43,492 nucleotides of DNA from a virus: IMG/VR virus record IMGVR_UViG_3300021171_000003, positions 1 to 43,492 of that record. One strand, written 5' to 3'. Of this stretch, positions 30,771-38,362 are shown piece after piece. The number at the start of each line of letters is the position of its first letter. Position 1 is the first letter of the stretch. The notes beneath the pieces are model-generated. The model was given only the letters and a program-made list of their open reading frames with translations, was not told the DNA's origin and made no database searches. The translations under genes were made by a program, and so were the position numbers.

Positions 30771-31332
30771 CGCGCCTCTGGGCCACCCTGCGGTCCGGCC
30801 CCGTCCACGGCATCTGCGGGTTGGCCCCGCTCACGCCCGGCACTGCTCCTGCCGGGGCTGAGTTGGGGTCGCCCGTGGTATGGAGGATGTGGGGGGCGGC
30901 CAGAGCTGGTGACGCGGTGACGCCGGTGCCAACGCCCGAACCGATTATCGGGGCGTTGGCAAGGCTAGGGTTTGCGGGGGTACTCCCCGGACCTGAACCT
31001 GCTACCGGTGGGGCAGTGGCCGGGGGTACCAGCGCCGTCAGGGTCGCCTGCGCCCCGTTCAGCGTCTGCGCCAATTGTTCGAGTTGAGCATCCGTAACTT
31101 CCGTTGCCTGAGCCTGCAAGGCGGCGATCTGCGCCTGCAGGGCCTTGAACGCCGCCACGATCTGTGCATCGAGCGTCGTTTCGTCGGCTACGGCCTTCTG
31201 CAGGTCGAGTAGCCCTTGATTCACTGCATTCATTTGTTCCTCCAATCGATCGAGTTGATTTAGCACTATTTCTAGCGCCCGCTCGATGTCGATGTCCTCC
31301 ATGTCGCCGCTTTCGCGGTTCCTGTGTCTCAT
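30646..31332 (-). CDS. Coiled-coil protein at the end of the late arm
   Basis: The 228-residue product is the last gene of the leftward arm. It has an N-terminal helical coiled coil (about 15-105; ALEIVLNQLDRLEEQMNAVN, then Gln/Ala-rich heptads), a Pro/Ala/Gly linker (105-170) and a basic C-terminus with GPDRRVAQRR and DRRSGVERRQ. AAGGCGG precedes the ATG; the Met at residue 11 is an alternative. The last 125 bases are antisense to the end of the DatZ-like gene. The role is unknown; a virion, tail or lysis-accessory protein is possible. Confidence 0.55.
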   Translation of the reverse strand: MRHRNRESGDMEDIDIERALEIVLNQLDRLEEQMNAVNQGLLDLQKAVADETTLDAQIVAAFKALQAQIAALQAQATEVTDAQLEQLAQTLNGAQATLTALVPPATAPPVAGSGPGSTPANPSLANAPIIGSGVGTGVTASPALAAPHILHTTGDPNSAPAGAVPGVSGANPQMPWTGPDRRVAQRRVKLVPLASGQKDRRSGVERRQIVAAGTSAPDGKVAGSPKQK

Positions 31333-31353
31333 TGTACCGCCTTGTAAGCCTAC

Positions 31354-31623
31354 TTACTTTGCGGGGGCTGCCGGTGATGCCGGTCCTGCCGCGTCGAGCG
31401 TCGCTATCAGCGTATTGTATAGAGCGTCGTTCGCACTGGTGAGCTGCTGGGCCTGCGCCAGAATCTGGTCGTCTGTCATGCCGCCCTGAGACTTGACCTG
31501 CGCGATGATTTTCAGGATTGCATCCAGACCGAGCAGTGCTAGGTTGACTATCGCCGTTGGGTCCACTGTACCTGTACCTCCTTTCACTACCGGGGGCTTC
31601 GTCGGTTGTGGTAGTTTGGCCAC
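31354..31623 (-). CDS. Small helical hypothetical protein
   Basis: The start is a GTG with AGGAGGG seven bases upstream, inside the end of the preceding gene. The 89 residues comprise a Pro/Lys-rich N-terminus, a helix rich in Leu/Ile/Ala (AIVNLALLGLDAILKIIAQV) that may associate with membrane, and a polar Gln/Ala helix. It lies in the presumed lysis block. It could be an accessory of that block, but no family is recognised. Confidence 0.55.
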   Translation of the reverse strand: MAKLPQPTKPPVVKGGTGTVDPTAIVNLALLGLDAILKIIAQVKSQGGMTDDQILAQAQQLTSANDALYNTLIATLDAAGPASPAAPAK

Positions 31624-31624
31624 G

Positions 31625-32077
31625 TCACTTCCCTCCTAGCGCGGCAGTTATGCCCGTTACCGCGAGTTGAACGGAGTTGACGATGGTGGTGAGGGTCTTC
31701 TTGCCGCCCACGCTAGTGATGTGAAGGGCCGCCTGCTCAGCTGGGTCAACCAGTCCCGTAGCGAAAGCGCTCGTGCATGATGTGAATGACCCGGATAGGT
31801 CACCCGCTGAGTGGGCCGCCGCCACACAGGTCTGGAACTGGCCATTAAGTTTATTGGCCAGATTGAGGTACGTGAGAGCCGCCCTCTCCTCTGCGGCAGT
31901 CATCGACCCCTGCTGCCTCGCCTGATCGACGCTGTTCTCGCCTGCGCCAATCGCCGAAGCGACGTCCGCAGACCCCTTCACGCAAACGTGATAGGGTGAT
32001 GCGGGGCAAGCGGCCAGCCCAAGCGTCAGGGCCAGCACCAGTGCTACCGATCTAATTCTATTCATACCCCTGTTCAT
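31625..32077 (-). CDS. Phage lipoprotein, possible outer spanin
   Basis: The ATG at 32077 is chosen because AAAGGAGG lies five bases upstream; an earlier Met lies inside the preceding gene. The 150-residue product has a lipoprotein signal peptide with lipobox (MNRIRSVALVLALTLGLAAC), Cys24 being the acylation site if the first Met is used. The mature part is helical and Ala/Gln/Ser-rich with three more Cys. Together with the helical one-TM protein at 32272-32631 it could be an inner/outer spanin pair that fuses membranes at lysis. The length is larger than most outer spanins, so this remains a proposal. Confidence 0.6.
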   Translation of the reverse strand: MNRGMNRIRSVALVLALTLGLAACPASPYHVCVKGSADVASAIGAGENSVDQARQQGSMTAAEERAALTYLNLANKLNGQFQTCVAAAHSAGDLSGSFTSCTSAFATGLVDPAEQAALHITSVGGKKTLTTIVNSVQLAVTGITAALGGK

Positions 32078-32093
32078 ACTGCCTCCTTTCCCT

Positions 32094-32270
32094 TTAGGGA
32101 AGTCGAATTGCATGGCCGCCACCGAACCCGCCCATCAGGTACAGGACGAGCACGATGAGAATGACGAACCCGATAATCCCGAGTCCACCGCCCGCTCCCC
32201 ACCGTGAATAGCCGTAATAGCCGCCACCTCCGCCGAACAGCAAAACCAGAATGATAATCAGTAGTAACAT
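32094..32270 (-). CDS. 58-residue DUF3309-like membrane protein
   Basis: AAGGAGGGTGAC immediately precedes the ATG, and the gene fills an otherwise empty space. The product has two hydrophobic segments, MLLLIIILVLLFGGGGG and GLGIIGFVILIVLVLYLMGG, joined by YYGYSRWGAGG. This Leu/Ile helix - Tyr/Ser/Arg/Trp/Gly turn - second helix layout is that of DUF3309 proteins, which are small membrane proteins without known role, common in proteobacteria. In a phage lysis block it is a holin candidate. Confidence 0.65.
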   Translation of the reverse strand: MLLLIIILVLLFGGGGGYYGYSRWGAGGGLGIIGFVILIVLVLYLMGGFGGGHAIRLP

Positions 32271-32271
32271 G

Positions 32272-32631
32272 TCACCCTCCTTGTGGCGGCTTGCTTAGGG
32301 CCGCGATCTGCCGGTCCTTGTCGGCCAGCGCATCCTTGCTCTGCTGCGCAATCGTATCCTGCAATTTCGTGTTGATGTCGTTGGTCTGCTTGGAAATGGT
32401 ATCGATCTTCTGCGTGACGTCCTGATTGTGCTGATCCACGGCCTGTTTCGCTTGGAGAGCGGCCTGAGCTGCCTGATCGGATGCCAGTTTGGCCGCATCC
32501 CCGCGAGCCTTGCCCTTGGAGGCGTTCCACTGCTGCAGTGCGGCGGCTAGGGCGATCAATAACGTGATCAATGCCGACCAGAAATTTTGCATCGTTTGCG
32601 GGTCAACCATTGCTAGCATCGCTAGGAACAT
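32272..32631 (-). CDS. Membrane-anchored coiled-coil protein, possible holin or inner spanin
   Basis: The ATG at 32631 has GGAGG six bases upstream, better than the internal Met codons at residues 5 and 8. The 119-residue product has one transmembrane helix (about 15-38; TMQNFWSALITLLIALAAAL), then a long helical coiled coil (ASDQAAQAALQAKQAVDQHN to QIAAL) and a short polar end. This topology fits an inner-membrane spanin or a class III-like holin. It lies directly after the lysozyme-like gene with which it overlaps, supporting a lysis role. Confidence 0.6.
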   Translation of the reverse strand: MFLAMLAMVDPQTMQNFWSALITLLIALAAALQQWNASKGKARGDAAKLASDQAAQAALQAKQAVDQHNQDVTQKIDTISKQTNDINTKLQDTIAQQSKDALADKDRQIAALSKPPQGG

Positions 32632-33034
32632 TCGGGGCCTCCGTGTTGATGTTCAAGTAATCCTGCAGCGTATCCTTGTCGGGATCTGCCATGCTCAATT
32701 CTTCCGTGACGATGTGTGCCCACTCGCCCGGGTTGTCCCCACCGGTATAGACTTGGGCGAACTGAGCGAAGGTCATACTAATCTTAACATAGTGGGATTG
32801 CCCTGTCAATACTACCCATGCCTCCCGGTAGGCATATTCCCAGCCGGTGGCGGGGTCCGGGAACACCGTCTTTCCCTTGACCACGCCCCAACCCTTGTCC
32901 CCGATTTCGAGATCTATCGGGTTATTGATTCTAGTCGGGAGGTGGTCCGGTGCCCCCCAGCCCTCCGCCTTCCCTATGGCGTGGGCGAGGTCAATTACCC
33001 TCCTATCGTGCTTGTCCATCATGGCCGCATCCAT
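32603..33034 (-). CDS. Lysozyme/transglycosylase-like protein, probable endolysin
   Basis: The start is the ATG at 33034 (GGAGG about twelve bases upstream; Met codons at residues 5 and 6 are closer alternatives). The 143-residue protein has AHAIGKAEGWGAPDHLPTRI and NNPIDLEIGDKG near the N-terminus, a pattern known in phage lytic transglycosylase-like proteins (sometimes called structural protein P5), where the Glu of AEGWG is the proposed catalytic acid. FAQVYTGGDNPGEWAHIVTE is the later substrate-cleft part. It is followed by a membrane coiled-coil protein and a lipoprotein, so it is the likely endolysin, though a virion-associated peptidoglycan enzyme is possible. Confidence 0.65.
   Translation of the reverse strand: MDAAMMDKHDRRVIDLAHAIGKAEGWGAPDHLPTRINNPIDLEIGDKGWGVVKGKTVFPDPATGWEYAYREAWVVLTGQSHYVKISMTFAQFAQVYTGGDNPGEWAHIVTEELSMADPDKDTLQDYLNINTEAPNVPSDASNG
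32781..32809 (-). promoter_or_regulatory. Candidate leftward promoter before the lysis-like genes
   Basis: On the minus strand ATTGACAGGG, with TTGACA at 32809-32804, and TAAGAT at 32786-32781 are 17 bp apart. It lies inside the lysozyme-like gene and would raise transcription of the membrane proteins after it. The first bases match the early promoters; the spacer is one base shorter. Confidence 0.4.
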
Positions 33035-33035
33035 G

Positions 33036-34304
33036 TTAGTTGCCCACCTCCACGTAGGAACCGAATAATTGCCCGATATTGGACACCGAACCGGCAGAGA
33101 ATGCAATGCCATAGGTCAGGTTATTGGAAATGGTAAGGTTAAGGGTGACCGTAGTGGGCTGGAACTCCTTCTCAATCATCAGGTAATCGCCTTGAGCGGT
33201 GAGCGCCACCGCCGATCCGTGGGTATTGGCCCAGCAGCTCAATTTCCCCGAAGTGCCGATCGCGGTGGTGGTGCATTCAGTGACCTGATACCAGTCGAGC
33301 GGCGCACCGGTGGCGGTGACGACCACCGCCCCGTTGTCCAGCGCGGTTGCGCCTATGGAGGGGGTAAGGCTGACGGTGGTAGGATTGGTGAGAACTTGCC
33401 ACGTTCCCCGGCTGATGATGTGCAAGCGCCGGTTGAGGACGTTAAGAATTCCTGCAGGCAGTACCACGGTCGGTGTCCCGAACGTCTGCAAACTGGTTGA
33501 TGATGCGTTTACGGAGCTGAGGGGGGTCCCGGGCTGTACCCCGGCCTCGCTGTCGATGACTTGGCAGCAAGAGGGATTCCAGCCAGCGGCGGTCGGTGAG
33601 GTAGAGAACAGAGAGTTGAAGTTGTTACCTGCGGGGGCGTCGGTGATGGTGACCCCATTGATGGCTGGAGTAAGGATGGTCGGACTAGTAAGATTGGCGC
33701 ATCCACCCGCGCTGGTGATGCAGACCCCGCCCGCGATGTCCGGGAACTGGTAAGAGCGGTTTGCCGTGTTGGTATGGGTCAAGATCCCTAGGAAGCTTGT
33801 GCCGGAATTCCACTGGAACGCGGTAAACGTCTGCGTCGCAGTCCAAGTCTGCGGGACGTTGATGAATGCAGGGTTCTGGAACGATAATTGGGAAGTGGTA
33901 ATGTTGACCGGGACCGCTTGCCCGATATTGAATGTGGTTCCCGTGATGACGTAATTAGCCTCATAGATGAGGGAGTTGTTCTGGTCGAACACGTCCGCGC
34001 GGTAGTAGGTGCCCCCCGGTTGGCATTGGTCATTTCTCTCCAGCTGGGCGCTGGCAGGGAGCGTGCCGTTGGTAATTTGGTACAGGACCGGCTGCGCGGA
34101 CACGGCAACGTTCAAGGTAGTGTCGGTGCACGGATTGGAAAGAGTGAATACAATAGACCCGTTGACCGGGGTGCCGTCCGGGCCATTGATGGTGCCGGTG
34201 ATGGTGGATAGGGAGGCTGCGACCTTGTGAACCGGCACAAGGAACGCCAGAAGCGCACCCAACAGAACTGCTAGCGATGCTTGGAGCCAAGTCTTATTTC
34301 TCAT
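33036..34304 (-). CDS. Secreted beta-rich protein, probable tail fibre or spike
   Basis: The 422-residue protein has a signal peptide or anchor at its start (ASLAVLLGALLAFLVPVHKV) and then TITGTINGPDGTPVNGSIVF, a carboxypeptidase-regulatory-like beta domain also seen in the spike at 5830-8967. The remaining sequence is beta-rich with repeats of Thr/Asn/Ser and SPTILTPAINGVTIT, typical of fibre shafts. The ATG overlaps the previous gene by eleven bases. A role in host binding is likely by resemblance; the signal peptide is unusual for a virion protein. Confidence 0.6.
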   Translation of the reverse strand: MRNKTWLQASLAVLLGALLAFLVPVHKVAASLSTITGTINGPDGTPVNGSIVFTLSNPCTDTTLNVAVSAQPVLYQITNGTLPASAQLERNDQCQPGGTYYRADVFDQNNSLIYEANYVITGTTFNIGQAVPVNITTSQLSFQNPAFINVPQTWTATQTFTAFQWNSGTSFLGILTHTNTANRSYQFPDIAGGVCITSAGGCANLTSPTILTPAINGVTITDAPAGNNFNSLFSTSPTAAGWNPSCCQVIDSEAGVQPGTPLSSVNASSTSLQTFGTPTVVLPAGILNVLNRRLHIISRGTWQVLTNPTTVSLTPSIGATALDNGAVVVTATGAPLDWYQVTECTTTAIGTSGKLSCWANTHGSAVALTAQGDYLMIEKEFQPTTVTLNLTISNNLTYGIAFSAGSVSNIGQLFGSYVEVGN

Positions 34305-35637
34305 TAGATTCCCTCACTGCGTCGAGTAGCGTCCTGCTCCTTGGCGGCGGGTATCCGGCCCCCTTGGGTTCGTACAGCACCGGCCTCCCCAGCTGTTGCA
34401 GCTGCGTCCCGGCCCCCGGCTTGCCCCTGCCCGCCAATTCCGGTAACTGCCCCTCCCGCTCGACCGACGCCATATAGTTCGGGTTCTCGCCAGGGAAAGG
34501 GGTCCGAGGCTCGGGGATAACGGTGGCGCGGTTTCCCTCTGCCGCCGCCGCCTCGGCATTGATGGATGCTGCCGATCCTCGGCCCGGATGCCACGGCCCC
34601 GGGGCAGTCTGCCCGGCCTCAAGCGCCGCCCGCCTTGGACCACTGGTAGTGTCCGGCATCTTAGTAGGAAGTCTGCTGGCCCGCCCCTCATTGATTGCCT
34701 GCTGTACTTCGTCGATCAGAGCGGCAGGTTTGGGCATTCTGGTAGATACTCTGTTCGCTCTGCCCTCCTTAACTGCTCTATCTAGGTCACTGACCGGCGA
34801 TTCCGGCTTAGGCCCCGTACCCGGCTTCCAAGGGCCGGGGGCATTCCTGCCCGCCTCAAGTGCCTCCTTCTTAGCCTTGTCGATTAGTCGACCCTGTTCC
34901 GCTTCATACAGTTCCGTCTTGGGGCCGACATATGGGGTAACTGGCTCCGTCCTTCTCGGGACCTTTGCCTCCAGTTCCCTCGTCGCCATCGTAGTCGGAT
35001 TAACCGTTACGTCTTCCGCCCGAGTCGGCCCCCGGGTGATGCGCTGCAGTAGGCCCCCCTCCCTCGTCACTCCTTCTGATGGAGCGCCGCCACGGGCTAT
35101 CCCCCTTCCCGCCGCTAGAGCCGCTGCTGCATCTACCGCTCCCCCACCCCAATTTCGCCGCCCAAATTCCTCCCCGGCTTTGGCCGCTGCCGGACCGATG
35201 ATCGGGATGTGGGCCGCCACTTGATGCCCTAAGGATTCCCACCCCTGAGTTTTCCCGGCCTTCTCGTATTCGGCACTCATCGGGCCGGTCACCATGTCGA
35301 GAAGTGATCCCTCAGCCGGGGGCCATTTGCCGCCAGTCACGGGCACCCGAGGGTCAGCTATCTTGACTATTCCTTCGCCCGCTCCACGGGCCAAACTCTT
35401 AACGGCATCCGCCGCGTTCCTGACCTGCCCGAGGAGTCCAGTCCTCGGGGATTCCTCGAACGTCTTACCCTGATTGGCCAGCCGCACTCGCGCTTGGTGG
35501 GCCGCTTCGGCTCCGCCCTCGGGCACGAATCCGGGCGGCGGTGGAGGAGTGCCCCCGCCTTGCGCCCCTGTCTGCTCCGGGACAAACCCCGGTGGCGGTG
35601 GCGGCGTCTTTACTGCGTCTTCGGTGCCGGGACCCAT
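34294..35637 (-). CDS. Probable ejection (internal virion) protein
   Basis: The 447-residue product opens with two copies of TPPPPPGFVPE within the first 40 residues, then a region with hydrophobic Ala/Gly helices (KAGEEFGRRNWGGGAVDAAA) and a long Pro/Arg/Glu-rich, probably disordered C-terminal half with repeats such as AALEAGQTAPGPWHPG and EALEAGRNAPGPWKPG. Such long, Ala/Gly-rich, partly disordered proteins encoded after the tail nozzle are typical of podovirus ejection proteins that leave the head with the DNA. No lytic domain is visible. Assignment is by context. Confidence 0.5.
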   Translation of the reverse strand: MGPGTEDAVKTPPPPPGFVPEQTGAQGGGTPPPPPGFVPEGGAEAAHQARVRLANQGKTFEESPRTGLLGQVRNAADAVKSLARGAGEGIVKIADPRVPVTGGKWPPAEGSLLDMVTGPMSAEYEKAGKTQGWESLGHQVAAHIPIIGPAAAKAGEEFGRRNWGGGAVDAAAALAAGRGIARGGAPSEGVTREGGLLQRITRGPTRAEDVTVNPTTMATRELEAKVPRRTEPVTPYVGPKTELYEAEQGRLIDKAKKEALEAGRNAPGPWKPGTGPKPESPVSDLDRAVKEGRANRVSTRMPKPAALIDEVQQAINEGRASRLPTKMPDTTSGPRRAALEAGQTAPGPWHPGRGSAASINAEAAAAEGNRATVIPEPRTPFPGENPNYMASVEREGQLPELAGRGKPGAGTQLQQLGRPVLYEPKGAGYPPPRSRTLLDAVRESNEK

Positions 35638-35895
35638 TTACCTGTACCCTCTACGGTGCGTGCGTTCCCTGTGGCAATTCGCACAAACGACGTCGCATTT
35701 GTCAATCTCAGCCAGAAGTTTCGCGTGCGTTTTATGCCCGCATGTTCCACCTATACCAAATAGCTTATCACCACGCACATGATCGAAGTCCATCACATAA
35801 GACGGATAGGACTTACCGCAATCCACGCACGGTTTCTCCTTGGCGGCCTGAATTATAACTTTGTTACGTGCGTATGCGAACTTTCCGCCTTTCAT
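35638..35895 (-). CDS. HNH endonuclease
   Basis: The 85-residue protein has a zinc-bound HNH core: CVDC, then DFDHVRG with the catalytic His, and CDVVCANCHRERTHRRGY with the second Cys pair and final His. This layout is that of small free-standing phage HNH enzymes. It sits between two ejection-type genes, a common place for intron-less homing endonucleases; there is only a weak ribosome binding site. A head-morphogenesis or packaging HNH is less likely because it is far from terminase. Confidence 0.8.
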   Translation of the reverse strand: MKGGKFAYARNKVIIQAAKEKPCVDCGKSYPSYVMDFDHVRGDKLFGIGGTCGHKTHAKLLAEIDKCDVVCANCHRERTHRRGYR

Positions 35896-35897
35896 TT

Positions 35898-37334
35898 CTA
35901 TTGAACCTTAGGGGCTGGAACCCAAGCCTTACCGTTCCATCCTATGCGCTCGCCCGTCTTCGGGTTCACGTGGAAATTTGTTAGGGGGGCGGGTGAAGAT
36001 GCGCCTGCACCTGCCCCTGCCCCCCCTCTAGCCGGTACGTTTGTACCTCCTCTAATTGCACCTATGTTCGCATCCGAGGCCGAAGTTGCATATTCATACA
36101 GCATGTCGTGAGTCTCGCCCATCGCGCCCTTGAGAGCATACCAATCCTGACCCGCACCCAACCGGGTCTTGAAGTCGTCGTATATCTCGCGCGACGTTCT
36201 GCCGGTGTGCGCCCTCATGGCCGCCGAACTGGTGTACCCCAATGCCGCCCGCATCTTGCCGATGGCCTCCCTTGCTCGCGGGTCAAGCCCGGGGTCTACT
36301 AGTCCCTTACCGAATATCCAATCTTCAACCTTATTGGCCGGGAGGCTGCCCATCACGCCACTTGCTTCAAGCTGCGCCATCGACTGTTCGGCGCTGGCCA
36401 GCCGGTCGAGGCCCCCCTTGGCGAATACTGCCGTCTGCATCATGGCGGCGGGGGCCTTATTTTGGGAAGCCTGAACGTGTAGCTGCGCGATCCGGGTCTT
36501 GGTGTCGTTGTCCATCTGCTGTTTCCAGCGCCGGTACTGGTCCGTGGACTGGAACTGGCTCAGCTTGTCCCCCCGAGTCTCCTCAAACTCCTTGCCCTTC
36601 TCCGTCCTGTTGGCCCCGGCTATTCCCTCCCTGCTCTTGATCGTATCGATTAGCCGCTTGTTGGCCGCTTCGTCGCGCTGCCCCTGCAGTTCGGACCGGG
36701 ACGTCGCCGCCTCCTGCGCCATCTTCTCGCGGAGGGTCATTCCCCGTTCCGTGGCCGCCGTCCTATCCTGCTCCATCTGGCGTTGATTCTCCATCTGCTG
36801 TTCGGCCTGAATCTTGTTAAGCAGGGTGTCGTGCTGCTGGCGCTGCACGTCCTCTTCGTGCCGGAATTCCCCGCCGACCGCGCCCACGCCCCGATTGATG
36901 CCTTGCGCCGCACCCGCCGCCGCGCCCTGACCGTGGATGAAGGGCAGTGCCGCAAGTGGAGCGAGTGCGCCCCCCATCATGAGGGCCTTCCTCAGATTCG
37001 GGTGCTTCTCTCCCCCTCCCGATTGAACCCGTTGATCCTCAGCCACCAGATCCCGGAGCCTCGACCCTCGGGCAAGATCGTATTCGGTCCCTCCGCCGCC
37101 CGATTCAACCGGGGCCATGGTTGCCGTCCCGGCATTAGTCAAGTTCGGCGTGGCCTTGGTGTCCACTTCGTCCTGCTGGGGGGTCTGCTTCGTCTTCGGG
37201 TCCTTCACCCCTCCTGTCGGGGGTCTGTCCGGGTCCGGGCCAGTCTCCGGGTTATTCCCCATGGCCGCCGCAGCCTTGGCCATGCTCAACAACTTGTCCG
37301 GTTGCACCTCATCAAGTAGCGTCGTGTCTATCAT
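35898..37334 (-). CDS. Probable ejection protein with central coiled coil
   Basis: The 478-residue protein has a disordered N-terminal 100 residues, a Gly/Ala hydrophobic segment (MMGGALAPLAALPFIHGQGA) that could enter a membrane, a long Gln/Arg/Glu-rich coiled coil (about 150-290; EEDVQRQQHDTLLNKIQAEQ) and a helical C-terminal domain (300-430), ending NPKTGERIGWNGKAWVPA. This pattern and its place after the tail nozzle gene fit an internal virion protein ejected to form a channel. It overlaps the upstream gene by four bases. No enzymatic motif was seen. Confidence 0.55.
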   Translation of the reverse strand: MIDTTLLDEVQPDKLLSMAKAAAAMGNNPETGPDPDRPPTGGVKDPKTKQTPQQDEVDTKATPNLTNAGTATMAPVESGGGGTEYDLARGSRLRDLVAEDQRVQSGGGEKHPNLRKALMMGGALAPLAALPFIHGQGAAAGAAQGINRGVGAVGGEFRHEEDVQRQQHDTLLNKIQAEQQMENQRQMEQDRTAATERGMTLREKMAQEAATSRSELQGQRDEAANKRLIDTIKSREGIAGANRTEKGKEFEETRGDKLSQFQSTDQYRRWKQQMDNDTKTRIAQLHVQASQNKAPAAMMQTAVFAKGGLDRLASAEQSMAQLEASGVMGSLPANKVEDWIFGKGLVDPGLDPRAREAIGKMRAALGYTSSAAMRAHTGRTSREIYDDFKTRLGAGQDWYALKGAMGETHDMLYEYATSASDANIGAIRGGTNVPARGGAGAGAGASSPAPLTNFHVNPKTGERIGWNGKAWVPAPKVQ

Positions 37335-37873
37335 AGGTTCAATCCCTTGATGATACCGCCCGTCCCGCCTATAACTTGCCCGGGGATGCCCAGCAGGGCG
37401 TTTGTGAATTGGCTCTGGGCATTCTGGTAGGCATTCTCAAGGGGGACCGCGCCACCGGTGAAGTATTGTGCCCCAAGAGAACCCTCAGTCGCGCCGATGC
37501 CTGCCGTGTCGCCCGCCGCCGTGAGGGTCGGAGCTGTCGCCGCCACCGCCGCCTCTCCGGGCAGATCGCCCAGCGCTGTCGCCTCGGACCCGCGCAACTC
37601 GTTCTCCGCACCTTGCTCCGCTGGCTGGGTGTAATTGATCCCCGCCGCGTTCGCCCGGGCGCGCTCACTAGCAGTAGCAGCGTTATAGGCATTCGACGTG
37701 GCCTCGGTGCCCGACGTCAGCAGGGACTTATAGAACGGCGAGTCCTGAACCGGTCCCTCAAACTGATTGAGGGTGCCCTGCGCCTTATCCTCACTGGCCA
37801 CGGACCTGCCTTGATCGGTCGCGCTGGTTGCCGTTGCCGTCTTCTCAATCGGGCTTCGCTTGGGTCCAGACAT
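37331..37873 (-). CDS. Ala/Gly-rich helical protein, possible ejection or virion protein
   Basis: The ATG has AAGGAGG eight bases upstream. The 180-residue product is Ala/Thr/Gly-rich and helical (FYKSLLTSGTEATSNAYNAA, then EAAVAATAPTLTAAGDTAGI). The segment NAYQNAQSQFTNALLGIPGQ near the end is similar in style to podovirus ejection proteins. It is the first of three such genes after the tail genes, so it may be the smallest of a three-protein ejection set as in P22 (gp7, gp20, gp16). No sequence match is claimed. Confidence 0.5.
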   Translation of the reverse strand: MSGPKRSPIEKTATATSATDQGRSVASEDKAQGTLNQFEGPVQDSPFYKSLLTSGTEATSNAYNAATASERARANAAGINYTQPAEQGAENELRGSEATALGDLPGEAAVAATAPTLTAAGDTAGIGATEGSLGAQYFTGGAVPLENAYQNAQSQFTNALLGIPGQVIGGTGGIIKGLNL

Positions 37874-38362
37874 CTAAGGACCTCCTTGGATCGGACCTCT
37901 TGGACCACGGAATCCGGTACGAGGGTCAATGACGATCTGGTCCCCGGACACGGGCGGCGTCGGTGGCACCACCGGGGCATTGAGGGCGTTGGACGTGGAG
38001 AACACCGGCCCGGCAGGAGTAATGGACCGCCGCCCGTTATCCTTGAATGCATATACCCAATAGAACCGCTTGGTAGCTGCCGCGCCAAAGATGTCCTGAA
38101 ACTGGCCGCCTGTTCCGGGTGACAGCGGGATGGCGTTAGCAAGGTTGGGGGTCGCTGCCCACAGCACCTGATAATAGTCCGCGTCGCTGGTCGTCCACTG
38201 GATCAAGTTTCCCCCGGGGAGCGGCGTGGCGATGAGATTGGTCGGGGGCCGGGGCGGCTGCAATAGGCCTCGGACTTCGAGGACCGACTGCCTGATATCC
38301 TGCAGGAAGTCATAGGTCGCCTTATCAAGATGGGTAGGGACCTCCCTGATTCCCCGAGGCAT
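37874..38362 (-). CDS. FN3-like domain protein, tail-associated
   Basis: The ATG overlaps the previous stop (TGATG). The 162-residue protein has a helical N-terminus (about 10-35; ATYDFLQDIRQSVLEVRGLL) and a fibronectin-III-like domain (PPTNLIATPLPGGNLIQWTT, then YYQVLWAATPNL and FYWVYAFKDNGRRS), followed by a Pro-rich end. Such FN3-type domains decorate phage tails and help in weak surface binding. It follows the nozzle gene and probably sits at the tail tip. Confidence 0.6.
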   Translation of the reverse strand: MPRGIREVPTHLDKATYDFLQDIRQSVLEVRGLLQPPRPPTNLIATPLPGGNLIQWTTSDADYYQVLWAATPNLANAIPLSPGTGGQFQDIFGAAATKRFYWVYAFKDNGRRSITPAGPVFSTSNALNAPVVPPTPPVSGDQIVIDPRTGFRGPRGPIQGGP

